From contig NZ_FNYE01000012.1 in assembly GCF_900108945.1 (NCBI RefSeq), positions 1 through 64,000 of the forward strand: 64,000 nucleotides of DNA, written 5' to 3'. This stretch comes from Paraburkholderia diazotrophica (lineage in GTDB: Bacteria > Pseudomonadota > Gammaproteobacteria > Burkholderiales > Burkholderiaceae). A program made the position numbers and the translations under genes. Positions 50,289-58,485 of the stretch are shown here, in pieces. Every line of letters starts with the position of its first letter. Positions within the stretch are counted from its first letter, which is position 1. Below the pieces are notes generated by a model. That model was given only the letters and a program-made list of their open reading frames with translations. It was not told where the DNA came from and did not search any database.

Positions 50289-50322
50289 TGTTCCGCACGT
50301 GCATGGCCGCGACACGCGAGCG

Positions 50323-51750
50323 GTGACGAACCGGTCGAAGGCCGCGTGGATCGCGGGTCTGACGCTCGCGTTCGCGCTGTCGTGCTGGCCGCTCGCGGCA
50401 TCTGCGGCCACGGTGGATGGCGGATCGCTGTCCGTGTGGTGGGGCGTGCCGTTCGCGGGCATGCTGCTGTCGATCGCCGTGTTCCCGCTCGCCGCGCCCA
50501 AGCTCTGGCATCACCACTACGGCAAGGTATCGGCGGCATGGGCCTTTGCGTTTCTCGTGCCGTTTGCATTCGCGTTCGGCTCGTCGGCGGCGTTCGGCGC
50601 GTTGATCCATGCGTTGCTCGACGAGTACGTGCCGTTCATCGTGCTCCTGACGGCGCTCTATACCGTCGCGGGCGGCATCTGTGTGACGGGCAACCTGCAC
50701 GGCACACCGCGTCTGAATACGGCGCTGCTCGCGCTCGGCACGGCGCTCGCCAGCATCATGGGTACGACGGGCGCGGCGATGCTGCTGATCCGGCCGCTCC
50801 TGCGCGCGAACGACAATCGCAAGCACGCCGTGCATGTCGTCGTGTTCTTCATCTTTCTGGTCGCGAACGTGGGCGGCTCGCTGTCGCCGCTGGGCGATCC
50901 GCCGTTGTTTCTCGGTTTTCTGAACGGCGTCGGTTTCTTCTGGACGACGGTCCATCTCGCGCTACCGATGCTATTCGTCTGTGCCGTGCTGCTGGCCGTG
51001 TTCTTCGCGCTCGATTCGTACTATTTCCGGCGGCGCGAAGAAGTGCTCCCCGTCGACCCGTCGCCCGACACGTCGACCATCGGCATCGAAGGCAAGGTCA
51101 ACTTCGTGCTGCTTGCGCTCGTGATCGCGCTCGTGCTGATGAGCGGCATCTGGACGCCCGGCATCGCGTTCGATGTGGCGGGCTCGCACGTCGCGTTGCA
51201 GAATGTCGTGCGCGACGTGGGGCTGGTCGCGCTGACGTTGCTGTCGCTGATCGTGACGCCGCGCGCGGCGCGTGAGGGCAACGCGTTCAGCTGGGCGCCC
51301 ATCGAAGAGGTGGCGAAGCTGTTCGCGGGCATCTTCGTGACGATCGCGCCCGTCATCATGATGTTGCGCGCGGGCGAAGCGGGTGCATTCAGCGGTATCG
51401 TGCATCTCGTGAACGACACGGCCGGCCAGCCTCGCGACGAGATGTACTTCTGGGCGACGGGTCTGCTGTCGTCGTTCCTCGACAACGCGCCGACGTACCT
51501 CGTGTTCTTCAACCTCGCGGGCGGCGATGCGCAGACGCTGATGGCCACGGGCGCGTCGACGCTCGCTGCCATTTCGGCGGGCGCGGTGTTCATGGGCGCG
51601 AACAGCTATATCGGCAACGCGCCGAATTTCATGGTCAAGGCGATCGCGGAATCGCGCGGCGTGCGGATGCCCGGCTTTTTCGCGTATCTCGCGTGGTCGG
51701 GCATCGTGCTGATACCGTTGTTCATCGCGACGTCGTGGATATTCTTTTAA
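50323..51750 (+). CDS. Sodium:proton antiporter-like, CitMHS_2 type membrane protein (475 aa)
   Basis: An integral membrane protein with about 12 hydrophobic segments. VANVGGSLSPLGDPPLFLGF and WATGLLSSFLDNAPTYLVFF are typical of the ion transporter superfamily branch annotated as Na+/H+ antiporter or putative citrate transporter. A cleavable-looking signal precedes the first helix (LSCWPLAASAATVDGG). The GTG at 50323 (VTNRSKAAW) is preferred; an ATG at 50263 would overlap lutC by 26 bases and add residues that do not look conserved. The substrate is uncertain. Confidence 0.78.
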   Translation: MTNRSKAAWIAGLTLAFALSCWPLAASAATVDGGSLSVWWGVPFAGMLLSIAVFPLAAPKLWHHHYGKVSAAWAFAFLVPFAFAFGSSAAFGALIHALLDEYVPFIVLLTALYTVAGGICVTGNLHGTPRLNTALLALGTALASIMGTTGAAMLLIRPLLRANDNRKHAVHVVVFFIFLVANVGGSLSPLGDPPLFLGFLNGVGFFWTTVHLALPMLFVCAVLLAVFFALDSYYFRRREEVLPVDPSPDTSTIGIEGKVNFVLLALVIALVLMSGIWTPGIAFDVAGSHVALQNVVRDVGLVALTLLSLIVTPRAAREGNAFSWAPIEEVAKLFAGIFVTIAPVIMMLRAGEAGAFSGIVHLVNDTAGQPRDEMYFWATGLLSSFLDNAPTYLVFFNLAGGDAQTLMATGASTLAAISAGAVFMGANSYIGNAPNFMVKAIAESRGVRMPGFFAYLAWSGIVLIPLFIATSWIFF

Positions 51751-51804
51751 CGCCGTGCGCGTGCCGATACGCGCGCGTCGCGGCCTGATACTCGGAGAAT
51801 GGCA

Positions 51805-52794
51805 ATGCAAAAGGTCCTGGTTGCGCGTCCCATCTTTCCGGATGTGATCGAGCGGCTCAAGCAGCACTTCGAAGTCGACTGGAATAACGGCGACGTGCTT
51901 CCCGCCGACGAACTGAAGCGCCGGATCGCCGACAAGGACGGTGCGCTGACGGCGGGCGACATCATCGACACGTCCGTGTTGGCCGTCGCGCCGCGCCTCC
52001 GCGTCGTGTCGAACATGGCCGTCGGCTACAACAACTTCGACATGACGGCGTTCAACGCTGCGCACGTGCTCGGCACGAACACGCCCGACGTGCTCAATGA
52101 ATCGACGGCCGATTTCGGCTGGGCGCTGATGATGGCGACCGCGCGCCGCATCGCCGAATCGGAGCACTGGCTGCGCGCGGGCAAATGGGAGAAGTGGTCG
52201 TACGACGGCTTTCTCGGCTCGGATATCTACGGCTCGACGCTCGGCGTGATCGGCATGGGGCGCATCGGACAGGCGCTTGCTCGTCGCGCGCGCGGCTTCA
52301 GCATGAACGTGATCTATCACAACCGTTCGCGTGTCGCGCCCGAGATCGAGGCGGAACTGAACGCGCAATACGTATCGAAGGAAGAACTGCTGCGGCGCGC
52401 CGATCACGTCGTGCTGGTGCTGCCGTACACGGCGCAAAGCCATCATACGATCGGCGCTGCCGAACTCGCGCTGATGAAGCCGACCGCGACGCTCACGAAT
52501 ATCGCGCGCGGCGGCATCGTCGACGACGCGGCGCTTGCCGTCGCGCTGCGCGAGAAGCGCATCGGGGCCGCCGGCCTCGATGTGTTCGAAGGCGAGCCGA
52601 AGGTGAATCCGGCGCTGCTGACGGTGCCGAATGTCGTGCTGACGCCGCATATCGCAAGCGCGACGGAAGCAACGCGCCGCGCGATGGCCAACCTCGCCGC
52701 CGACAATCTGATCGCAGCCCTGGGCGAAGGTCCGCGCGCGGGACGTCCGCCGAATCCGATCAACCCTGACGTGATCGGGATGGCGCGCTCATGA
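51805..52794 (+). CDS. D-2-hydroxyacid dehydrogenase, glyoxylate/hydroxypyruvate reductase type (329 aa)
   Basis: An NAD(P)H-dependent reductase of the GhrB/glycerate dehydrogenase family. The Rossmann motif is TLGVIGMGRIGQALARRARG, and the catalytic Arg, Glu and His are in NIARGGIVDD, GLDVFEGEP and TPHIASATEAT. The ATG at 51805 has GGAG seven bases upstream; another ATG at 51799 is too close to it. It overlaps rmuC by four bases, so the two are co-translated although functionally unrelated. Confidence 0.92.
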   Translation: MQKVLVARPIFPDVIERLKQHFEVDWNNGDVLPADELKRRIADKDGALTAGDIIDTSVLAVAPRLRVVSNMAVGYNNFDMTAFNAAHVLGTNTPDVLNESTADFGWALMMATARRIAESEHWLRAGKWEKWSYDGFLGSDIYGSTLGVIGMGRIGQALARRARGFSMNVIYHNRSRVAPEIEAELNAQYVSKEELLRRADHVVLVLPYTAQSHHTIGAAELALMKPTATLTNIARGGIVDDAALAVALREKRIGAAGLDVFEGEPKVNPALLTVPNVVLTPHIASATEATRRAMANLAADNLIAALGEGPRAGRPPNPINPDVIGMARS

Positions 52795-54275
52795 CGATGG
52801 TGTTGATTGCGGCAGTTGCCGTTCTGGCCGTCGCATTGGTGATCGCGCTGGTGATGCTGATGCGCGACAGCAATGGCGCGCATCAGCTGATGCATTTCGC
52901 CGAGCTCGGCGAGCGCCTCGAAGCGGCCTCGGCCGTGCAGGCGCGCGCGACCGAGCGGCTCGAACGCGAACTGCGCAACGAGATTTCCGAAACCGCGCGC
53001 GTGTCGCGCACTGAACTGAGTGGCGGCTTTTCGCAGTTCCAGCAAACACTCGCGTCGCAGTTCACGAGCATGACGACGGTGCAGGCCGGCAAGATCGACG
53101 GTTTTGCGCAGCAGCTCGTCAAGCTCACCGAGACCAACGCGCAACAGCTCGACGCCGTGCGTCAGAGCTTGCAGCAGCAGGCACAGCAGGCGCGCGACGA
53201 ACAGGGCATGACGTTGAGGCGTTTCGGCGAAACGTTGCAGCATCAACTGTCGCAGGTCACGGAAGCGAACGATCGGCGCTTCGCGGAAGTGCGCACGACC
53301 ATCGAGCAGCGTCTGAAAGACATCGAGACGAACAACGCGACGAAGCTCGAAGAAATGCGCTGCACCGTCGATGAAAAGCTGCACGCGACGCTCGAACAGC
53401 GACTCGGCGAATCGTTCAAGCTCGTGTCCGATCGTCTTGAACAGGTGCATCGCGGTCTCGGCGAAATGCAGACGCTTGCGGCGGGCGTAGGCGATCTGAA
53501 GAAGGTTCTGACGAACGTAAAGACGCGCGGCACGTGGGGCGAAGTGCAGCTCGAAGCGTTGCTCGAACAGATCCTGACGTCCGATCAGTACGCGAAGAAC
53601 ATCGCGACGATTCCTAAGAGCAACGACCGCGTCGAGTTCGCGATCAAGCTGCCGGGGCGTCAACCGTCGCCGGAAGCGGCGGCGACGCCCGTGTGGCTGC
53701 CTATCGATGCGAAGTTTCCGCGTGAGGACTATGAGCGTCTGATCGAAGCGCAGGAGCGCGCCGATCCCGTCGCGGTCGAAGAGGCGTCGCGCGCACTGGA
53801 AGGGCGGATTCGCGCGGAAGCGAAGACGATTGCGGAGAAGTATGTGTCGCCGCCGCATACGACGGACTTCGCGCTGCTGTTCCTGCCGACGGAAGGGCTC
53901 TATGCGGAAATCCTGCGCCGTCCGGGGCTCAGCGATCTGTTGCAGCGCGACTATCGCGTGACGATCGCGGGGCCGACCACGCTGACGGCGCTGCTGAACA
54001 GCTTGCAGATGGGTTTCCGCACACTGGCCATCGAGAAGCGTTCGAGCGAAGTGTGGCAGGTGCTGGGCGCGGTGAAGACCGAGTTCGGCAAGTTCGGCGA
54101 CGTGCTCGCGAAGACCAAGTCGCAGCTCGAAACGGTCACGCGTTCGATCGAGGCGGCGGAAGTGCGCACGCGCCAGATGAACCGCAAGCTGCGCGATGTC
54201 GAGGCGTTGCCCGAAGAGCGGGCGGCGGGACTGCTCGGGGACTCGCTATCCGGCGCGGATGCCGACGAGTCTTGA
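52791..54275 (+). CDS. rmuC: DNA recombination protein RmuC (494 aa)
   Basis: An N-terminal membrane anchor (MVLIAAVAVLAVALVIALVM) is followed by a long coiled coil (about 40-220). A RmuC nuclease-like domain then contains TRGTWGEVQLEALLEQIL, WLPIDAKFPREDYERL and DFALLFLPTEGLYAEILRRP. RmuC limits inversion of short inverted repeats in E. coli. It starts in an ATGA overlap with the dehydrogenase gene. Confidence 0.94.
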   Translation: MTMVLIAAVAVLAVALVIALVMLMRDSNGAHQLMHFAELGERLEAASAVQARATERLERELRNEISETARVSRTELSGGFSQFQQTLASQFTSMTTVQAGKIDGFAQQLVKLTETNAQQLDAVRQSLQQQAQQARDEQGMTLRRFGETLQHQLSQVTEANDRRFAEVRTTIEQRLKDIETNNATKLEEMRCTVDEKLHATLEQRLGESFKLVSDRLEQVHRGLGEMQTLAAGVGDLKKVLTNVKTRGTWGEVQLEALLEQILTSDQYAKNIATIPKSNDRVEFAIKLPGRQPSPEAAATPVWLPIDAKFPREDYERLIEAQERADPVAVEEASRALEGRIRAEAKTIAEKYVSPPHTTDFALLFLPTEGLYAEILRRPGLSDLLQRDYRVTIAGPTTLTALLNSLQMGFRTLAIEKRSSEVWQVLGAVKTEFGKFGDVLAKTKSQLETVTRSIEAAEVRTRQMNRKLRDVEALPEERAAGLLGDSLSGADADES

Positions 54276-54394
54276 CGGAGGTGTAGGAACGGAAGGGAAA
54301 GCGGGCGAGGCATCGCCGGATCGGTTACGCCTCGCGATTTCTCAATAGCGAAGTCTGATTCGCGATTTCTGATTCACGGTATGCAGACAGCGGA

Positions 54395-54880
54395 TCAGCC
54401 CGCGCTCGCCGCCAGCTGATCGAGCGCGTCGCCCGTCACGCGGACGATGCGCCAGTCCGGCAACACGGTCGCGCCCATCTTCTGATAGAAATCGATGGCG
54501 GGCTGATTCCAGTCCAGCACCGACCATTCGAACCGCCCGCACTGCCGCTCGACGGCCAATGCCGCCAGATGACGCAGCATCTTCGAGCCCAGACCCGTGC
54601 CGCGCTCGGCGGGCTGCACGTACAGGTCTTCGAGATACAGCCCGCGGCGTCCCAGGAACGTCGAGTAATTATGGAAGAAGAGCGCGTAGCCGATGATCTT
54701 GCCGGCGCGTTCGGCAACGAGCGCTTCCGCCGAAGGGCGCGCGCCGAACAGCGCATCGTGCACGCCTTCCACGGTCGCGATGAACAGATGCGTGAGCTTT
54801 TCGAACTCGGCCAGTTCGCGCATCAGCGCGAGCATTGCGCCGACGTCGGCGGGCGTGGCTGCGCGGATCGTCGCTGACAT
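54395..54880 (-). CDS. GNAT family N-acetyltransferase (161 aa)
   Basis: A GCN5-related acetyltransferase. Motif A is LYVQPAERGTGLGSKMLRHL (QxxGxG/A type), followed by FEWSVLDWNQPAIDFYQKMG and ending in VRVTG. The N-terminus SATIRAATPADVGAMLALMR is typical of the diamine or amino-acid acetyltransferase-like group. The start codon overlaps the stop of the small membrane-protein gene by one base (TGATG). The substrate is unknown. Confidence 0.9.
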   Translation of the reverse strand: MSATIRAATPADVGAMLALMRELAEFEKLTHLFIATVEGVHDALFGARPSAEALVAERAGKIIGYALFFHNYSTFLGRRGLYLEDLYVQPAERGTGLGSKMLRHLAALAVERQCGRFEWSVLDWNQPAIDFYQKMGATVLPDWRIVRVTGDALDQLAASAG

Positions 54881-55155
54881 CACGCTTCCTCCGGCACGTC
54901 GCTCAGGTGGATTTCGATGCCGCCGAAACGCGACGCCACCCAGTTGTACGCGTGGCACGCAATCCACAGCAGGATGAAGCCCAGAATCGCGTTGAGCAGC
55001 AGCGCGCTGAACACCGTGCTCAATTCCATCGACCCGTAACGGATGAACGCGACCAGTACGCCGAGCAGAACGATCGGCACGCTGAACGTCAGGTACACGA
55101 GGATCAGTGCCTTTGCGGTTTGCCCCGGTGCAATGAACGAGATCTGTTTTTTCAT
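54880..55155 (-). CDS. Small two-helix membrane protein, unknown (91 aa)
   Basis: The ATG at 55155 gives KKQISFIAPGQTAKALILVY, then two transmembrane segments (YLTFSVPIVLLGVLVAFI and FSALLLNAILGFILLWIACH) and an amphipathic C-terminus. No family recognised. It is co-translated with the downstream GNAT gene and lies 57 bases after the moeA stop on the same strand. Confidence 0.7.
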   Translation of the reverse strand: MKKQISFIAPGQTAKALILVYLTFSVPIVLLGVLVAFIRYGSMELSTVFSALLLNAILGFILLWIACHAYNWVASRFGGIEIHLSDVPEEA

Positions 55156-55212
55156 ATAAGTCAAACCCGTAGTCGTATTGGATTGCGTGAAAAGCATGCC
55201 GGCCGCGCCCGC

Positions 55213-56511
55213 TCAGATGAGGCCGTCGAACAGCATGATGTCGACGGCGTCGCCCGGATCGAGATCGGCCTGTTCGTGGGCAAGCACGATGAAGCAGTTT
55301 GCTTCGCTCATCGAACTGAGCACGCCGGAGCCTTGCGAGCCCGTCGGCGTGACGTGCCACTCTCCTTGCGCGTCGCGTTCGGCGACGCCGCGCTGGAACT
55401 CGGTGCGGCCCGGCCGCTTGCGGATCGGCTGACGGCATGCCGCGCGGATCAGCGCAGGCGCGGGCACATTCGCGCCGGACATCAGCAGCAGCACTTCGCG
55501 CACGATCTGGTAGAACGTCGCCATCACCGCAACGGGATTGCCGGGCAAGCCGAAGAAGATGGCCGGCTCTCCTACGCCGGGCTTGCCGCCCGACCAGATG
55601 CGGCCGAACGCGAGCGGCCGGCCGGGGCGCATCGCGAGACTCCAGAACGCGACGTCGCCGAGCACGCGCAGCATCTGCTTGGTCAGATCGGCTTCACCGA
55701 CGGAAACGCCGCCGGAGGTTATCACGACATCGGCACTCGCCGCAGCCGTACGCAATGCGTCTTCGAGTGCAGCGGGCTCGTCGCGGATCACGCCGAGATC
55801 GATGGGATCGAGATGCAGCCGCTTGAGCATCGCGAACAGCGTGTAGCGGTTGCTGTCGTAGACGCAGCCGGCATCGAGCGGCTGGCCGATCGAGCGCAAC
55901 TCGTCGCCCGTCGAAAAGAACGCGACGCGCAGACGCCGCCGCACGGGCACCTCGCCGATGCCGAGCGACGCGAGCAGCCCGAGGTCCGACGCGCGCACGA
56001 TACGGCCCGCCTTCAGCGCGACTGCGCCGCGCGCGAGATCTTCGCCCGCGAGGCGGCGGTTCGCGCCTGCCTTCAATGACTGCCTGGAGAAACGGATCGT
56101 ATCGGCGGCGTCGCGCGCGACGTTCTCTTGCGGTACGACGGTGTCGCAGCCGTGAGGCATCTTCGCGCCCGTCATCACGCGCACGCATTGCGTGGCGGCG
56201 ATGTCGCCGGTGAACGGATGACCCGCGAGCGCCTTGCCCGCCACGCTCAACGCAATCTCGCTCGCCTCGCCGCCGAGCGCCGCGCTGGAGAACGCGTAGC
56301 CGTCCATCGCGGAGTTGTCGTGCGCGGGCACGTCGATGGGCGACACGATGTCCTGCGCGAGCACTCGGTTCAGCGCGTCGTGCAGCGGGACCCGTTCAAC
56401 GGTGGTGACGGGCGTGGCCCATTCGCGGACGATCGCCTGTGCGGCGGACACCGGCAAGGCTTGGGCGTCGTACTGTGCGACGCAACTCGAGGTTTCGTTC
56501 AGCGTGGTCAT
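55213..56511 (-). CDS. moeA: Molybdopterin molybdotransferase (432 aa)
   Basis: Inserts molybdate into adenylylated molybdopterin. SPIDVPAHDNSAMDGYAFSS, VMTGAKMPHGCDTVVPQEN, VVITSGGVSVGEADLTKQML and FFGLPGNPVAVMATFYQIVR are diagnostic of the MoeA/gephyrin-E fold. Length is normal. It forms a minus-strand cluster with mobA and moaA, giving the order moaA-mobA-moeA in transcription. Confidence 0.96.
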   Translation of the reverse strand: MTTLNETSSCVAQYDAQALPVSAAQAIVREWATPVTTVERVPLHDALNRVLAQDIVSPIDVPAHDNSAMDGYAFSSAALGGEASEIALSVAGKALAGHPFTGDIAATQCVRVMTGAKMPHGCDTVVPQENVARDAADTIRFSRQSLKAGANRRLAGEDLARGAVALKAGRIVRASDLGLLASLGIGEVPVRRRLRVAFFSTGDELRSIGQPLDAGCVYDSNRYTLFAMLKRLHLDPIDLGVIRDEPAALEDALRTAAASADVVITSGGVSVGEADLTKQMLRVLGDVAFWSLAMRPGRPLAFGRIWSGGKPGVGEPAIFFGLPGNPVAVMATFYQIVREVLLLMSGANVPAPALIRAACRQPIRKRPGRTEFQRGVAERDAQGEWHVTPTGSQGSGVLSSMSEANCFIVLAHEQADLDPGDAVDIMLFDGLI

Positions 56512-56583
56512 GAAAGGGGAGCGTCGCGACGGGATGCGGTGCGGCGGCGGCCGGGCGATCGCGGCAAATGACGGCAGAAACCC

Positions 56584-57198
56584 TCAACGTCGTTCGAGGT
56601 CGGCAAGTTCCTGCAATGAATTGATATTGTAAAACGTGCGCTCGTCCGGAAAGGCCACTTCGACGGCCTTGTGGCGCGCGTACCACGTGCGGACCTTGCG
56701 CTCGCCCGCTTGCAGAAAGCCTTCGAGATCGTCGGCGAGCGACGTGCGCAGCAGCGCGAACACGGGATGGATCGACGTGTTGCCCTGGGCGTCCGTGGTC
56801 GTGACGGTGGCGATATCGCCATGCTGTGTGTCGAGCGCGGCTGCGAGACGTTCGGCGAGATCGTCGGGCAAGCCAGGCGTATCGCAAGGCGCGGACAGCA
56901 CGAACGGCGTGCGCGCCGCGCGCAGACCCGCGAGCAGACCGGCGAGCGGGCCGGGAAAGTCGGGCAGCGTATCGCCGATGACTTTCGCGTGGAAGGGCGC
57001 GCCGAGCGCCTTGTAGCGCGGCATGTGGCGGTTCGCGCTGATCAGCAGCGGCCCCGTCTGCGGCGCGAGGCGCCTCAGCACATGCAGCGCGAGCGGCTCG
57101 CCATGCAGCGTTTGCAGGCCCTTGTCGGCGCCGCCCATGCGCATGCCGCGTCCGCCGGCGAGCAGCAGGCCTGTGATGTCGTCACTGGAAACCGTCAT
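56584..57198 (-). CDS. mobA: Molybdenum cofactor guanylyltransferase (204 aa)
   Basis: Attaches GMP to molybdopterin to make the bis-MGD cofactor. The N-terminal nucleotide-binding motif LLLAGGRGMRMGGADKGL is diagnostic, with VLSAPCDTPGLPDDLAERL holding the metal-binding aspartate. The C-terminus FYNINSLQELADLE is typical. It sits between moaA and moeA, 14 bases after the moaA stop. Confidence 0.95.
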   Translation of the reverse strand: MTVSSDDITGLLLAGGRGMRMGGADKGLQTLHGEPLALHVLRRLAPQTGPLLISANRHMPRYKALGAPFHAKVIGDTLPDFPGPLAGLLAGLRAARTPFVLSAPCDTPGLPDDLAERLAAALDTQHGDIATVTTTDAQGNTSIHPVFALLRTSLADDLEGFLQAGERKVRTWYARHKAVEVAFPDERTFYNINSLQELADLERR

Positions 57199-57212
57199 GA
57201 AAGCGCGCGGAT

Positions 57213-58325
57213 TCAGCCGCCGATGTACGACATTTCGACGCGCCGTTCTTCCGCCGACGCCGTCGATGTCGCGCCGGCGCTGCCGCGCAGTTGCGAGTAG
57301 CGGTCGCCGCGCGCATGCCAGATGTTGGCGATGGCGGTGGCGATGCCTTCGTCGCTCGTGCCGTTGCGTACGAGCGCGCGCAGGTCGTGTCCCGACGACG
57401 CGAACAGGCACAGATAGACCTTGCCTTCCGTCGAGAGCCGCGCGCGCGTGCAAGTGCCGCAGAAGGCGCGCGTCACGCTTGAGATCACGCCGATCTCGCC
57501 CGTGCCGTCCGCGTAGCCCCAGCGTTGCGCGGTTTCGGCCGCGCTGTGCGGTTCGAGCGGGATCAGCGCGTAGTGCTCGCCGATCCGCTCGACGACTTCC
57601 GCCGACGGCAGCACTTCCGTCATGTTCCAGCCGTTCGACGTGCCGACGTCCATGTATTCGATGAAGCGCAGCACGGTGCCCGAGCCTTTGAAGTGCCGCG
57701 CCATCGGCACGATCTCGCCGTCGTTCGTGCCGCGCTTGACGACCATGTTGATTTTCAGCGGCGTCAGGCCGACCGATTGCGCGACTTCGATGCCTTCGAG
57801 CACGTCGCGCACCGCGAAATCGGCATCGTTCATGCGGCGAAATAGCGCATCGTCGAGTGCGTCGAGGCTGACGGTCACGCGATTCAGGCCGGCGTCTTTC
57901 AGGCTGCGCGCCTTGCGCGCGAGCAGCGAACCGTTGGTGGTCAGCGTGAGATCGAGCGGTTTGCCGGCCGCCGTCGTCATGCGGGCGAGGCGCTCGATCA
58001 GAAATTCGAGGTTCTTGCGCAGCAGCGGTTCGCCACCTGTCAGGCGGATTTTTTCGACGCCATGCGCGACGAAAATCGCCGCGATGCGCTCGATTTCCTC
58101 GAACGTCAGCAGCGCGCTGTGCGGCAGGAACGGGTAGTCCTTGTTGAACACCGCGCGCGGCATGCAGTAGACGCACCGGAAGTTGCAGCGGTCCGTCACC
58201 GAGATGCGCAGGTCGCGCAGCGGGCGCGACAGCGTGTCTGTCAATTCGCCGCGCGGCACGCGAGCGGGGCCGGCAACGTTCGGAACGGCACTGACATCGG
58301 CAACGGGAATGATGCGTCGGGACAT
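57213..58325 (-). CDS. moaA: GTP 3',8-cyclase (370 aa)
   Basis: A radical SAM enzyme for the first step of molybdopterin synthesis. The N-terminal cluster motif is CNFRCVYCM (Cx3Cx2C), the C-terminal second cluster is in FCGTCTRARLSTEGKVYLCL, and the protein ends with the conserved GG (MSYIGG). KIRLTGGEPLLRKNLEFLIE is the SAM-binding region. First gene of the moaA-mobA-moeA cluster. Confidence 0.97.
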   Translation of the reverse strand: MSRRIIPVADVSAVPNVAGPARVPRGELTDTLSRPLRDLRISVTDRCNFRCVYCMPRAVFNKDYPFLPHSALLTFEEIERIAAIFVAHGVEKIRLTGGEPLLRKNLEFLIERLARMTTAAGKPLDLTLTTNGSLLARKARSLKDAGLNRVTVSLDALDDALFRRMNDADFAVRDVLEGIEVAQSVGLTPLKINMVVKRGTNDGEIVPMARHFKGSGTVLRFIEYMDVGTSNGWNMTEVLPSAEVVERIGEHYALIPLEPHSAAETAQRWGYADGTGEIGVISSVTRAFCGTCTRARLSTEGKVYLCLFASSGHDLRALVRNGTSDEGIATAIANIWHARGDRYSQLRGSAGATSTASAEERRVEMSYIGG

Positions 58326-58414
58326 GATGACGTTTCTGAAATATCAGCCTTCATTCTAGCGGAAGGCCTTATCCGTCACAGTAGGGCGAACGCGCGGTAG
58401 CGGCGCGACGGGCA

Positions 58415-58441
58415 ACAAAAAGCCCGCCTTGGAGGCGGGCT
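58415..58441 (-). terminator. Intrinsic terminator of rne
   Basis: On the minus strand: GCCCGCCT-CCA-AGGCGGGC followed by TTTTTG. It lies 45 bases after the rne stop and upstream of moaA. Confidence 0.9.
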
Positions 58442-58485
58442 CTTCGGGTGCCTGGCGTTGCCGCGCAGACTGGGTTAGCGATCGC

